Positions 1 to 7,647 of a stretch of 64,000 nt of DNA are shown here, piece after piece; the first letter of the stretch is position 1; each line of letters begins with the position of its first letter. The notes under the pieces are model-generated. The model was not told the DNA's origin. It worked only from the letters and a program-made list of their open reading frames with translations, and did not search any database. A program made the translations under genes and the position numbers. Source of the stretch: Gemmatimonadota bacterium (GTDB lineage: Bacteria > Gemmatimonadota > Gemmatimonadetes > Gemmatimonadales > Gemmatimonadaceae); assembly GCA_026387935.1 (NCBI GenBank), contig JAPLKU010000019.1, forward strand, positions 62,001 through 126,000. The letters are read 5' to 3'.

Positions 1-351
1 TCGCGCGACTGGGCAGCCAAGGGCACGATGCTGCTTGGCGTTCGCGCGGTGATCGCGGAGAGCTTCGAACGCATCCATCGGTCGAACCTCGTGGGCATGG
101 GCATCATCCCGCTCGAGTTTGTGAATGGTGAGACGCGGCAGTCGCTCGGGCTGACCGGGTTTGAGCAGTACACGATAGAGGGACTCTCGGATGCGATGAC
201 CCCACGCGCCACACTCACGGTGAAGGCGGTCGGCGAGGGGGGCGAGGTCAAGACGTTTAGTGCGCGCAGCCGCATCGACACGCCTGAGGAAATGAACTAC
301 TACAAGAACGGTGGCATTTTGCCGTATGTCCTCCGGAACCTGGCGCGCTAG
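1..351 (+). CDS. acnA: Aconitate hydratase, C-terminal part (cut by window edge)
   Basis: The frame is open from base 1, giving the last 116 residues. Aconitase interconverts citrate and isocitrate in the TCA cycle through a 4Fe-4S cluster in the cytoplasm. The fragment opens with SRDWAAKG, the conserved aconitase motif whose Arg binds substrate. It continues with the swivel-domain signature [20 protein letters not shown] and the conserved IPLEF and LTGFE stretches. The cluster-binding cysteines would lie upstream of the window. The C-terminal length is normal for AcnA-type enzymes, with no sign of damage. AcnA is preferred over the IRP-like or isopropylmalate isomerase relatives because of the SRDWAAKG and [12 protein letters not shown] wording. 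Confidence 0.93.
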   Translation, partial: SRDWAAKGTMLLGVRAVIAESFERIHRSNLVGMGIIPLEFVNGETRQSLGLTGFEQYTIEGLSDAMTPRATLTVKAVGEGGEVKTFSARSRIDTPEEMNYYKNGGILPYVLRNLAR

Positions 352-638
352 GTGGCAATGGGGGAGAAACCGCTCGACTCGGAGCGACTGAAGGAACTCG
401 TTGGCGAAATCGAGCCTGGCTACAGGGGTCGCGGGTTGCCGCCGCCGGCGATGCAGGGTTCTTTGCGAGCGTGCGGTCGCGCGCGAGTGTGCGGCTGCTG
501 CTGACGCTGCCCGGCGTCCGCCCGGAAGTGCAGGCGGCGCGCGACCGGGTGGACTAGTTGCTCAGGCGGCGCGGGCGGCCGGACTTTTCGGTGCTCACGG
601 GATCGCTGGATGTGCTGCAGCGGGAGCTGGCGAACTAG
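352..638 (+). pseudogene. Decayed small gene of about 95 codons (frameshift plus in-frame stop)
   Basis: This fills the gap between aconitase and the lipid kinase. A GTG at 352 or ATG at 358 opens a frame (MGEKPLDSERLKELVGEIEP) that runs out of phase at about 415-444. The reading then continues sensibly in another frame (AAAGDAGFFASVRSRASVR, then LTLPGVRPEVQAARDRVD) to a TAG at 555. It resumes in the same frame after that stop (RPDFSVLTGSLDVLQRELAN) to a TAG at 636. Three stretches of plausible protein separated by one shift and one stop look like a recently decayed gene or an assembly error. No family recognised. Confidence 0.4.
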
Positions 639-685
639 CCAGCCAGCAGTTGCGCGTGGCCGACCGTGACGTAAGCTCTCTCGTC

Positions 686-1594
686 GTGGCCCAGTCTCCC
701 ATAAGCGTCATCGTTAATCCGGCCTCGGGTCGTGGCCGCGGCGCGAAGCTGCTGCCCGCGATTCGCGAGGCATTTGGCCGGCATGGCAGCACTGACATTC
801 GCCTCACGGAGCGTTCCGGCGATGAATCGCGTATCGTCGGCGAGGCATTGGCAGCCGGCGCAACTACTATCGCTATAGTAGGCGGCGACGGCACCTGGGG
901 GCGCTGCGCAGGCGCTGTGCTGGCGGCTGGTGCAGGAGACCGCGTGCGGCTCGCGTTTGTGACGGGCGGGACGGGAAACGACTTCGCGAAGAATCTCGGC
1001 GCTCCAACAGCTGACGTGGCCGCCATGGCCGCGCTCTGCGCCGATCCAACGGCTGAGCGGCGCGTGGACGCCGGAACAGTCGAGAGCGGCGGAACGACGC
1101 GCTGGTTCCTGAACGTGGCAGGATTCGGTTTTGACGCCGTCGTCCTAGAGGACACCATGAAGGGCGGCATGCTCGGCGGGCAGGCGGTGTACATGGCCGC
1201 CGCGCTGAAACGGCTCTTCGGTTATCCCGGCTTCGCGTACACGGAGGGCGGCACGTACGGCGAGTCGCGCGTCGGTATGATGGTGATTTTCTCCAACGGT
1301 GCGACGCTCGGCGGCGCATTCCGGATCGCGCCCGACGCTCGGATCGACGACGGACTGATTGACCAGATCGCGGTCGGCAACATTGGCGCGTTTGCGCGGG
1401 TGAGGCTGTTCATCCATGCATTGCGTGGGTCACACACCGCGCTTCGCGGTGTGCGAACGGCGCGCAGAAAGGAATACCTGCTCACATTCACTGAACCACC
1501 CAAGTGCGATCTGGACGGCGAGCTCATCCAACTCGCGCATCGCGACGTGACGATCCGGTCAGTTCCGGGCGCTGTGCGCGCCGTGGCACGATAG
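686..1594 (+). CDS. Diacylglycerol/lipid kinase family protein (YegS/DgkB-like)
   Basis: An ATP-dependent lipid kinase of the DAGK catalytic family (302 residues), cytoplasmic or membrane-peripheral, phosphorylating diacylglycerol or a related lipid. The family shows in the order VIVNPASGRGRG near the N terminus, the nucleotide-binding GGDGT at residues 66-70, TGGTGNDFAKNLG at about 93-105 and the C-terminal DLDGE motif. I chose the GTG at 686 because the protein begins its conserved strand (VAQSPISVIVNPASG) directly after it. The longer open frame upstream (from 401) is Ala/Arg-rich shadow overlapping a decayed gene. Length is normal for bacterial members. The exact substrate cannot be read from sequence. 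Confidence 0.85.
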   Translation: MAQSPISVIVNPASGRGRGAKLLPAIREAFGRHGSTDIRLTERSGDESRIVGEALAAGATTIAIVGGDGTWGRCAGAVLAAGAGDRVRLAFVTGGTGNDFAKNLGAPTADVAAMAALCADPTAERRVDAGTVESGGTTRWFLNVAGFGFDAVVLEDTMKGGMLGGQAVYMAAALKRLFGYPGFAYTEGGTYGESRVGMMVIFSNGATLGGAFRIAPDARIDDGLIDQIAVGNIGAFARVRLFIHALRGSHTALRGVRTARRKEYLLTFTEPPKCDLDGELIQLAHRDVTIRSVPGAVRAVAR

Positions 1595-1677
1595 TTGGCT
1601 CAACTGCGGGAAAGTTGCGCTTCGCGTCGCTGGATGCAAACTTCTCACTATCCAGTTCTTAGACGAGGTCGTACAGC

Positions 1678-2262
1678 ATGCGCATAATGAATGTGATCCG
1701 CGTCACGTCCGCTCTCGCAGTCGCCGGCGTGTGCCAGGCGCAAACTGCGGCGGCGACGGCAGCAGCGCCTCAGCCGGACTTGGGGCCTAAGGTCGGCGAC
1801 GTGGCACCCGATTTCACCCTGCCCGCGAGCACCAAGGACGGGAAGCTCGCGAAGCTCATCCATCTCTCCGACCTCAAGGGCCAGGTAGTGGTTCTTGCTT
1901 TCTTTCCGAAAGCAAGAACCAGTGGCTGAACAGCTCAAATGAACGCGTACCGTGATCAGTACGCGCAGGTCTTCAACGGTGGAAAGGGCGTGACGGCCCT
2001 CAGCATCAGCGTCGATGTTGACACCGTGCATGCAAACTGGGCGAAGGACTCGGGCTATCCCGTCACCTTCGTGAGCGACACGGCCAAATCGCTTGGACCA
2101 CAGTACAACGTGCAGCCGGCGGGACGATCGGCGTACTCGCGCGTGTTATTCGTGGTCGGCAAGGACGGCAGGATCGCCCACGTGATGCGGCCGTTCCGTG
2201 AGCTTGTGCAGGATTCGTACGATGAACTCGGAAAGGCCGTCGCGACCGCGATGAAGCAGTAG
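1678..2262 (+). CDS. Exported selenocysteine-containing peroxiredoxin-like protein, copy 1 (UGA = Sec84)
   Basis: AhpC/TSA-fold (Bcp-like) peroxidase of 194 residues, read through the in-frame TGA at 1927-1929. A signal peptide (about residues 1-22, ending VCQAQT) is followed by VGDVAPDFTLP and then VVVLAFFPKARTSG-U-TAQMNAYRDQ. In peroxiredoxins the residue after T(P/S)G is the peroxidatic Cys, so the UGA sits exactly there. The frame stays open for another 110 codons with good fold sequence (DGRIAHVMRPFRELV). The mature protein contains no Cys, so it would be a 1-Sec enzyme without a resolving thiol, probably periplasmic. A stem-loop with its apical loop 21 nt after the UGA fits the bacterial SECIS position. 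A second copy with the same UGA follows 33 bp later, which argues against a random nonsense mutation. No Sec machinery gene is in the window. Confidence 0.85.
1889..1921 (+). other. Perfect 13-bp hairpin just 5' of the Sec UGA, copy 1
   Basis: The arms TGGTTCTTGCTTT (1889-1901) and AAAGCAAGAACCA (1909-1921) are exact reverse complements around the 7-nt loop CTTTCCG. The 3' arm ends 5 nt before the UGA. It lies inside coding sequence (VLAFFPKART) and is reproduced base for base in the second copy. Bacterial SECIS elements are normally 3' of the UGA, so its role is unknown; slowing the ribosome or shaping the downstream element is a guess. Confidence 0.7.
1944..1965 (+). promoter_or_regulatory. 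SECIS-like stem-loop, copy 1
   Basis: CGCGTAC (1944-1950) pairs with GTACGCG (1959-1965), 7 bp, around the loop CGTGATCA. The loop starts 22 nt after the UGA (21 nt between) and has a G in its first two positions. Both features agree with the known placement and apical-loop rule for bacterial SECIS elements bound by SelB. Confidence 0.7.
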
Positions 2263-2295
2263 CGGCCCCGTCCCTTAACAGTCAGCACCCAACGC

Positions 2296-2871
2296 ATGCG
2301 GAAAGCCGTTGTCGCCATAGTTGCCGTTTCACTTGCGACAACGGCACCGCTGCGGGCACAGTCGCCGACGCCTGCGGCGCCCATTGGTCCACAGGTCGGC
2401 GACGTGGCGCCGGACTTCAGCCTACCGAGCAGCACGAAGAATGGTGTCCTCTCGACAGCCGTCCGCCTCTCCGACCTCAAGGGCCAGGTAGTGGTTCTTG
2501 CTTTCTTTCCGAAAGCAAGAACCAGTGGCTGAACGGCTCAAATGAACGCGTACCGTGATCAGTACGCGCAGCTCTTCAACGGTGGCAACGGGGTGACGGT
2601 TCTCGCGATCAGCGCCGACCCCCAGCGCACGCAGGCCGACTGGGCCCGCGAGTCCGGCTTTCCCGTCACCTTTGCCAGCGACACGGGACTCGTGGCCGGC
2701 CGCGCCTACGGCGTGATTTTGAACCTGGTCGTCACCAAGCTCGACCGGCGCGTGGCCTTCGTCATCGGCCGCGATGGCAGAATCGCGCACGTGATTCGCC
2801 CGTTCCGCGAACTCGTGCAGGGCTCGTACGACGAACTCGGCAAGGCTGTCGCCGAGGCGCTCAAGCCGTAG
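2296..2871 (+). CDS. Exported selenocysteine-containing peroxiredoxin-like protein, copy 2 (UGA = Sec79)
   Basis: Tandem paralogue of the preceding gene, 191 residues with read-through of the TGA at 2530-2532. The signal peptide is MRKAVVAIVAVSLATTAPLRAQ, followed by VGDVAPDFSLP and VVVLAFFPKARTSG-U-TAQMNAYRDQ, then a normal peroxiredoxin C-terminal half ending FRELVQGSYDELGKAVAEAL. The protein contains no Cys at all, so the Sec would be its only redox residue. The two genes diverge clearly in their N- and C-terminal parts but share a block (1864-1982 versus 2467-2585) that differs at only 2 of 119 positions. That block holds the UGA, the 5' hairpin and the 3' stem-loop. Probably co-transcribed with copy 1. 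The reductant is not evident from the neighbours. Confidence 0.85.
2492..2524 (+). other. Perfect 13-bp hairpin just 5' of the Sec UGA, copy 2
   Basis: Identical in sequence and in distance to the UGA (5 nt) to the hairpin in copy 1: arms 2492-2504 and 2512-2524, loop CTTTCCG. Conservation includes the third codon positions, which protein selection alone does not require. Confidence 0.7.
2547..2568 (+). promoter_or_regulatory. SECIS-like stem-loop, copy 2
   Basis: CGCGTAC (2547-2553) and GTACGCG (2562-2568) flank the loop CGTGATCA, at the same distance from the UGA as in copy 1. Confidence 0.7.
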
Positions 2872-2941
2872 TCGTGCGCGGCGTGAAGCCGCGGGACGGC
2901 GCCTCTCGACACCCGCATCCCGCCCCGCGAGCTTTCACACC

Positions 2942-3856
2942 ATGGCCATACAAACTTCCGTAGTCATCGGGCTCGTCCAGGACGCCGTCACCGGCGACCC
3001 GGCCAAGACGCTCGCGGCCACGATTGCGAAAATCCGTGAAGCAGCAAAGCAGGGCGCGCAAATCATCTGCCTGAAGGAACTCTTCAACGCGCCCTACTTC
3101 TGCAAGGCGCTGCGCCAACAGTACTTCGATTTCGCCGAACCGATCCCGGGACCGACCGTCGAGGCGCTGCGCGCCGTGGCCGCGGAGCTGCAGGTGGTGC
3201 TCATCGTGCCGATTTTTGAAAAACAAGCGCCTGGCGTCTATCGCAACTCTGCCGCCGTGATAGACGCCGACGGCGCGCTCCTCGGCGTCTATCGCAAGAT
3301 GCACATTCCGCACGACCCGCTCTTCGAGGAGAAGTACTACTTCGCCCCGGGCGACGCGGTGACCGATGGCGAAGGCACCGCGAGCGGATTCAAAGTCTGG
3401 AAGACACGCTACGCGACGATCGGCGTCCTGATCTGTTGGGACCAGTGGTACCCGGAAGCCGCGCGCATCACATCGCTGCTCGGCGCCGACATTCTCTTCT
3501 ATCCTACGGCCATCGGCTGGCATCCGGCCGAGAAGTCCGAGTGGGGCGCACCACAGGTCGATGCGTGGCGCACGGCGCAGCGCGCGCACGCGATCGCGAA
3601 TGGCGTATTCGTTGCGACGGTCAATCGCGTGGGATTCGAAGCGGAACCCGGGACAGAGGGTCTTGAGTTTTTCGGCAACTCGTTCGTCGCCGATCCGTTT
3701 GGACGGTACGTGACCGAGGCAGCGACCGACGCAACGGTTCTCATCGCGAAGTGCGACCTCACTCTCATCGAGAGCACGCGTCGCAACTGGCCCTTCCTTC
3801 GCGACCGGCGCATCGACGCGTACGCGCCGATCCTGAATCGCTGGATAGGGCCATGA
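2942..3856 (+). CDS. aguB: N-carbamoylputrescine amidase
   Basis: Nitrilase-superfamily hydrolase (304 residues) that cleaves N-carbamoylputrescine to putrescine, CO2 and ammonia in the cytoplasm. The catalytic triad is visible: Glu46 in CLKELF, Lys119 in GVYRKMHIPHD and Cys165 in GVLICWDQWYPE. The segment FEEKYYFAPGD is typical of AguB rather than other carbon-nitrogen hydrolases. It is followed 16 bp later by agmatine deiminase, which supplies its substrate, so the pair forms an agmatine-to-putrescine operon. No strong ribosome-binding site precedes the ATG. Length is normal. Confidence 0.93.
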   Translation: MAIQTSVVIGLVQDAVTGDPAKTLAATIAKIREAAKQGAQIICLKELFNAPYFCKALRQQYFDFAEPIPGPTVEALRAVAAELQVVLIVPIFEKQAPGVYRNSAAVIDADGALLGVYRKMHIPHDPLFEEKYYFAPGDAVTDGEGTASGFKVWKTRYATIGVLICWDQWYPEAARITSLLGADILFYPTAIGWHPAEKSEWGAPQVDAWRTAQRAHAIANGVFVATVNRVGFEAEPGTEGLEFFGNSFVADPFGRYVTEAATDATVLIAKCDLTLIESTRRNWPFLRDRRIDAYAPILNRWIGP

Positions 3857-3872
3857 AGCAGGCTGCGGGCAA

Positions 3873-4940
3873 ATGGCAGTAGGCAGCGCACAACTACGGC
3901 CGGTCCGCTGGCCCGCCGAGTGGGAGCGCCACGATGCGACGTGGATTTCGTGGCCGCATCACAAGCCGGACTGGCCCGGAAAGTTTGCGCCGATTCCCTG
4001 GGTGTATGCCGAGATCGCGCGCGTGCTGGCGACGCACGAACGCGTGGAGATTCTCTGTCATTCGGCGGCGATCCGCTCCAGCGCGAAGCAATGCCTCGTC
4101 GCCCATGGCGTCACGAAGAACGTTCGGCTACACCTCTGTCCGTCCGATCGCACCTGGCTGCGCGACTCCGCACCCACTGGCGTACTCCGCCGCGACGGTT
4201 CGCTCGAATGGGTGAACTGGGCGTTCAACGGCTGGGCGAAGTACCCAAACCACAAACGCGACCAGACGATCGGCGTGTTCATCGCGCGCGCATCGCGCAC
4301 GCAGCGCGGGGAGCCGCTCCGACCCGACACCGGCGCGCGCGTGGTGCTCGAGGGTGGCGGCGTCGAGACCGATGGCCGCGGCACGATGCTCGTCACCGAG
4401 GAATGGCTGCTCTCGCGCGTGCAGGTGAGGAACCCCGGCATGACGCGCGCCGACTACGAGGCGCTCTTTGCGCGCGAGCTTGGCATTCGCCAGACCATCT
4501 GGCTCGGCCAGGGCTGCGTAGGCGATGACACCCACGGCCACGTGGACGACATCGCCCGATTTGTCGCGCCGGGCGTTGTTGTCGTCGCACACGAACGCGA
4601 TTCGGATGACGCGAACCACCGCCGCTCGCTCGACAACGTGAAGCGCCTCAAGCGAGCCCGCGATGCGCGTGGCAACCGACTCAACGTCGTCACGCTGCCC
4701 TTCCCGCGCGCCGTGATCGGCAATGGCATGCGCCTTCCGGCGAGTTACGCGAATTTCTACATCGCGAACGGAGTCGTCATCGCTCCGACCTTCAATGACC
4801 CGGCAGACCAGGTGGCGCTCAGCACGCTCGCGCGCCTGATGCCGCGGCGGCGAGTCATCGGCATTCATGCGGTGGATCTCGTACTCGGCCTCGGCACGCT
4901 GCACTGCCTCACGCAGCAGCAACCGGCGCGCACTCGCTGA
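3873..4940 (+). CDS. aguA: Agmatine deiminase
   Basis: Converts agmatine to N-carbamoylputrescine and ammonia (355 residues, guanidino-modifying pentein fold). Signatures: TWISWPHHKPDWPGKF near the N terminus, WLRDSAPTGV, the substrate-binding EGGGVETDG, the catalytic His in DDTHGHVDD, and the C-terminal catalytic Cys345 in GTLHCLTQQ. All residues needed for activity appear present. It lies just downstream of aguB in the same orientation, in reverse of the reaction order. Agmatine would come from arginine decarboxylase, which is not in the window. Confidence 0.93.
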   Translation: MAVGSAQLRPVRWPAEWERHDATWISWPHHKPDWPGKFAPIPWVYAEIARVLATHERVEILCHSAAIRSSAKQCLVAHGVTKNVRLHLCPSDRTWLRDSAPTGVLRRDGSLEWVNWAFNGWAKYPNHKRDQTIGVFIARASRTQRGEPLRPDTGARVVLEGGGVETDGRGTMLVTEEWLLSRVQVRNPGMTRADYEALFARELGIRQTIWLGQGCVGDDTHGHVDDIARFVAPGVVVVAHERDSDDANHRRSLDNVKRLKRARDARGNRLNVVTLPFPRAVIGNGMRLPASYANFYIANGVVIAPTFNDPADQVALSTLARLMPRRRVIGIHAVDLVLGLGTLHCLTQQQPARTR

Positions 4941-5023
4941 CTGGCGCGCAGACCAGCGTGCTGATCAGGGCCTGAGTTCGGCCGCCACTCGACTCCCTCG
5001 CGGTACCGCTCCGGCGCCGCCCT

Positions 5024-5272
5024 ATGCACATTCCCCAGGTGACGATTCTCGCAGCGCCCTCCTCCATCCGCGGCCGTATGCTTCCGGGCTTCGCGGTCAT
5101 GATTCTCCTGTTGATCCTGGCCGGAGTCACGGGGCGCACGTCACTCACCTCAGTCGGCGAGCAGATCGGCACATCGCTCGCTGCCACGCGCAAGAAAATG
5201 CAGCTCACAGCGCTCCTCCAGGGCGCGGGACGACTGCAGCAAATCGTCGCCGAACTCCACACCGAGGCCTGA
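5024..5272 (+). CDS. Short membrane protein resembling the N terminus of a chemoreceptor or sensor kinase
   Basis: 82 residues: a basic start (SIRGRM), one membrane segment ([18 protein letters not shown]), then a helix ending [14 protein letters not shown] before a stop. The pattern of RxRM, one membrane helix and then a helical segment is how methyl-accepting receptors and some histidine kinases begin, but the sensor and output parts are absent. It is either a fragment left by deletion or a true short membrane protein. It sits 19 bp before queC and might be co-transcribed. No family assigned. Confidence 0.4.
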   Translation: MHIPQVTILAAPSSIRGRMLPGFAVMILLLILAGVTGRTSLTSVGEQIGTSLAATRKKMQLTALLQGAGRLQQIVAELHTEA

Positions 5273-5291
5273 GCCGGGTGCGAGGGACACG

Positions 5292-5987
5292 ATGACGCGC
5301 CCGGCCGTCCTCCTGCTGAGCGGTGGGCTCGATTCGACGACACTGCTCGCCTCCGCCAAGCAGCATTCGTGGCAGGTGTACGCGCTCACCTTCCGCTATG
5401 GCCAGCGGCACGACGTGGAAGTCGCGCGCGCGCAGGCAATTGCGGCCGACTACGGCGTCGTGCGGCATGTGGTGGCCGACATCGACCTGCGCGTCTTTGG
5501 CGGGTCGGCGCTGACCTCCAGTGACATTGACGTCCCAAAAGATCGCGGGGCAGAGGCGATGGCGGACGGGATCCCCGCCACGTACGTGCCGGCGCGCAAC
5601 ACGATTTTTCTCTCGTATGCCCTCGCGTGGGCCGAAGTCCTCGGCGCGCGCGATCTGTTTATCGGCGTGAATGCGCTCGACTACAGCGGCTATCCTGACT
5701 GCCGGCCGGAGTTCATCACGGCGTTCGAACAGCTGGCCAACCTGGCAACCAAGGCGGGCACGCAGGGCGGCGATCGCTTCACCGTGCACACGCCGCTGAT
5801 GACGATGTCCAAGGCCAACATTATCGCGCTCGGCGTTTCGCTCGGCGTGGATTATGGTGCGACCACCAGCTGTTACGATCCCGCCGCTGACGGCGCCGCC
5901 TGCGGGCGGTGCGACGCCTGCCAGCTCCGAAAAAAGGGATTCGCCGAAGCCCGGGTGGCGGATCCCACACGCTACGCGCGCGCGTAG
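5292..5987 (+). CDS. queC: 7-cyano-7-deazaguanine synthase
   Basis: ATP-dependent enzyme that turns 7-carboxy-7-deazaguanine into preQ0, the precursor of queuosine in tRNA and of deazapurine DNA modifications. The 231-residue protein has the PP-loop SGGLDST at residues 10-16, the segment [19 protein letters not shown] and four zinc-binding Cys (194, 204, 207, 210) in [19 protein letters not shown] purine-rich gaggg precedes the ATG. queE follows 11 bp downstream, so product and substrate enzymes are coupled. Confidence 0.95.
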   Translation: MTRPAVLLLSGGLDSTTLLASAKQHSWQVYALTFRYGQRHDVEVARAQAIAADYGVVRHVVADIDLRVFGGSALTSSDIDVPKDRGAEAMADGIPATYVPARNTIFLSYALAWAEVLGARDLFIGVNALDYSGYPDCRPEFITAFEQLANLATKAGTQGGDRFTVHTPLMTMSKANIIALGVSLGVDYGATTSCYDPAADGAACGRCDACQLRKKGFAEARVADPTRYARA

Positions 5988-5998
5988 CCGAGAACCAC

Positions 5999-6637
5999 AT
6001 GTACACGCTTCGCGAGATTTTTTACACCCTCCAGGGCGAAGGATTCCACGCCGGCCGGCCAGCGGTATTCGCACGGTTTTCCGGCTGCAATCTCTGGACC
6101 GGCCGAGAGGAAGACCGCGCCACGGCCGTTTGCAAATTTTGCGACACCGAGTTTGTCGGCGTAGGGCCCGACGGTGGCAAGTTTGCCACAGCGGCCGAGT
6201 TCGCCGACGCAGTCGCCTCGCGCTGGCCCGGCGGATCGGCCGCCAGCGGTGGCGAACGTTTTGTCGTCTGCACCGGAGGCGAACCACTGCTCCAACTGGA
6301 TGCCGCTGCCGTGGACGCCCTCCACGGCCGTGGCTTCATGGTGGCCGTCGAGACCAATGGCACGCAACCGGCGGCGCGCGGACTCGACTGGATCACCGTG
6401 AGCCCCAAAATCGGCTCGACCCAGGTGCTCACTCGCGGCGACGAACTGAAGCTGGTCTACCCGCAGGAGGGCGGCGCACCCGAACAGTTCGAGCAAATGG
6501 ACTTCACGCACTTCTACCTGCAGCCGATGGACTGCGCCGAGCGCGCGCGCACGACGGCTGCGGCGGTCGAATACTGCCTGGCGCACCCGCGCTGGAAGCT
6601 CTCCGTGCAGACTCACAAGGCACTCGGGATTCGGTGA
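5999..6637 (+). CDS. queE: 7-carboxy-7-deazaguanine synthase (radical SAM)
   Basis: Radical SAM enzyme (212 residues) that ring-contracts 6-carboxytetrahydropterin to 7-carboxy-7-deazaguanine. The ATG at 5999 is chosen because MYTLREIFYTLQGEGFHAGR is the normal QueE start. The cluster-binding cysteines are C30, C45 and C48, i.e. CX14CX2C. This is the extended spacing described for one class of QueE in place of the usual CX3CX2C. TGGEPLLQ and VETNGT are further QueE motifs. The longer frame upstream only overlaps queC. Neither queD nor folE is adjacent. Confidence 0.93.
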   Translation: MYTLREIFYTLQGEGFHAGRPAVFARFSGCNLWTGREEDRATAVCKFCDTEFVGVGPDGGKFATAAEFADAVASRWPGGSAASGGERFVVCTGGEPLLQLDAAAVDALHGRGFMVAVETNGTQPAARGLDWITVSPKIGSTQVLTRGDELKLVYPQEGGAPEQFEQMDFTHFYLQPMDCAERARTTAAAVEYCLAHPRWKLSVQTHKALGIR

Positions 6638-6707
6638 CGTAGGTCCGGAAATTCGTCCTCTGTTCGGGTTCCGTTGGGAGCCTGCTTGAGCTAGCTTCAG
6701 CGGTTCA

Positions 6708-7373
6708 ATGACCCTCACCCGGCCCTTCCGCCTTTCCGTACTCGGCCTCACCGCCCTGTTCTGCGCCGCGACTGCGCAGGCGCAGAAGGCGTTGCCGCAG
6801 GCGGTCAAGTCGCGCACGCCGGTAACGGCCACCTCGGCGAAGAAGCCGGCCCTGGCCCGCATTCGCGCCGCCGCAAAGGGTCCAGTGGAGTCCATCGAAA
6901 GCCACGGATCCAACCCGCGCGGGCCGTTCGCGCGACTGACGGAAGTCCAGCGCGACTCTATCGTCGAAAACTCGCGTTCGCTGCTCGGCATTAAGTACAA
7001 GTGGGCCGGTGCCACGCCTGAGCGCGGCCTTGATTGCAGCGGTCTGGTGCAATACGTCTTCGCCAAGCTCGGCATCGATCTACCGCATCACGCCGCCGAC
7101 CTCGCCAAGCTCGGTTCGTCAGTCGCCAAGGACACCTCGGAGATGCAAGTCGGCGATCTGCTCGTGTTCAGCAAACTGCAGAGCAAGCGCATCTCGCACG
7201 TTGGCATCTACGTTGGCGACGGCATGATGGTGCACGCTTCTGTGGGCGGAAAGGGCGTCATGGAGACGCCGGTGCTCGAATACCGCTCGGCACTCCTGCG
7301 TGGCGTACGGCGGGTGATTTCCGTCGACACGGCCATGACACCAACGTCGACGCCGCAGCCCCCGCATCCGTAG
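6708..7373 (+). CDS. Exported NlpC/P60 cell-wall peptidase
   Basis: 221 residues with a signal peptide (LSVLGLTALFCAATAQA, cleavage near residue 25), a basic linker and a C-terminal NlpC/P60 domain (about 85-205). The catalytic Cys110 lies in GLDCSGLVQYVF, His164 in SHVGIYVG and the third polar position at His176 in VHAS. Such enzymes cut the D-Glu to diaminopimelate bond in peptidoglycan stem peptides outside the inner membrane. Domain length is normal. A strong terminator follows at 7406, so the gene is probably monocistronic. Confidence 0.88.
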   Translation: MTLTRPFRLSVLGLTALFCAATAQAQKALPQAVKSRTPVTATSAKKPALARIRAAAKGPVESIESHGSNPRGPFARLTEVQRDSIVENSRSLLGIKYKWAGATPERGLDCSGLVQYVFAKLGIDLPHHAADLAKLGSSVAKDTSEMQVGDLLVFSKLQSKRISHVGIYVGDGMMVHASVGGKGVMETPVLEYRSALLRGVRRVISVDTAMTPTSTPQPPHP

Positions 7374-7405
7374 ACCGCCGGCCTGTGGTGATTGTGTGGA
7401 GCATG

Positions 7406-7432
7406 ACCCGGGCCGGCTGCCCGGGTTTTTTT
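7406..7432 (+). terminator. Intrinsic terminator after the NlpC/P60 gene
   Basis: ACCCGGG (7406-7412) pairs with CCCGGGT (7420-7426) around the loop CCGGCTG, followed by a run of seven T (7426-7432). Confidence 0.85.
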
Positions 7433-7647
7433 GTGCCGGGGCGCCCGATAGCTTCCCCGAAAATGCGCCGCCGGAGCCACCGGAGCCTGTCCGGGGCTCT
7501 GGAACGAGGTGGTCACAAACGACGTAACATCTTGCCATATAACGCAACAATGCCAAGTTTTTAATAGCCCAATTCGGCATTCGGACTGGGTGTCCTACCG
7601 GCGCGCCTCGCGGCGCCCCGGGTGACTTCTGACTACTAGAGGTGAAC

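Noticed and set aside
1678-1929. Copy 1 and copy 2 of the peroxiredoxin as four separate short genes or as nonsense pseudogenes
   Set aside because: Both copies carry TGA at the same catalytic position, both stay open afterwards with good fold sequence, and both carry the same RNA stem-loop. Independent decay would not give this.
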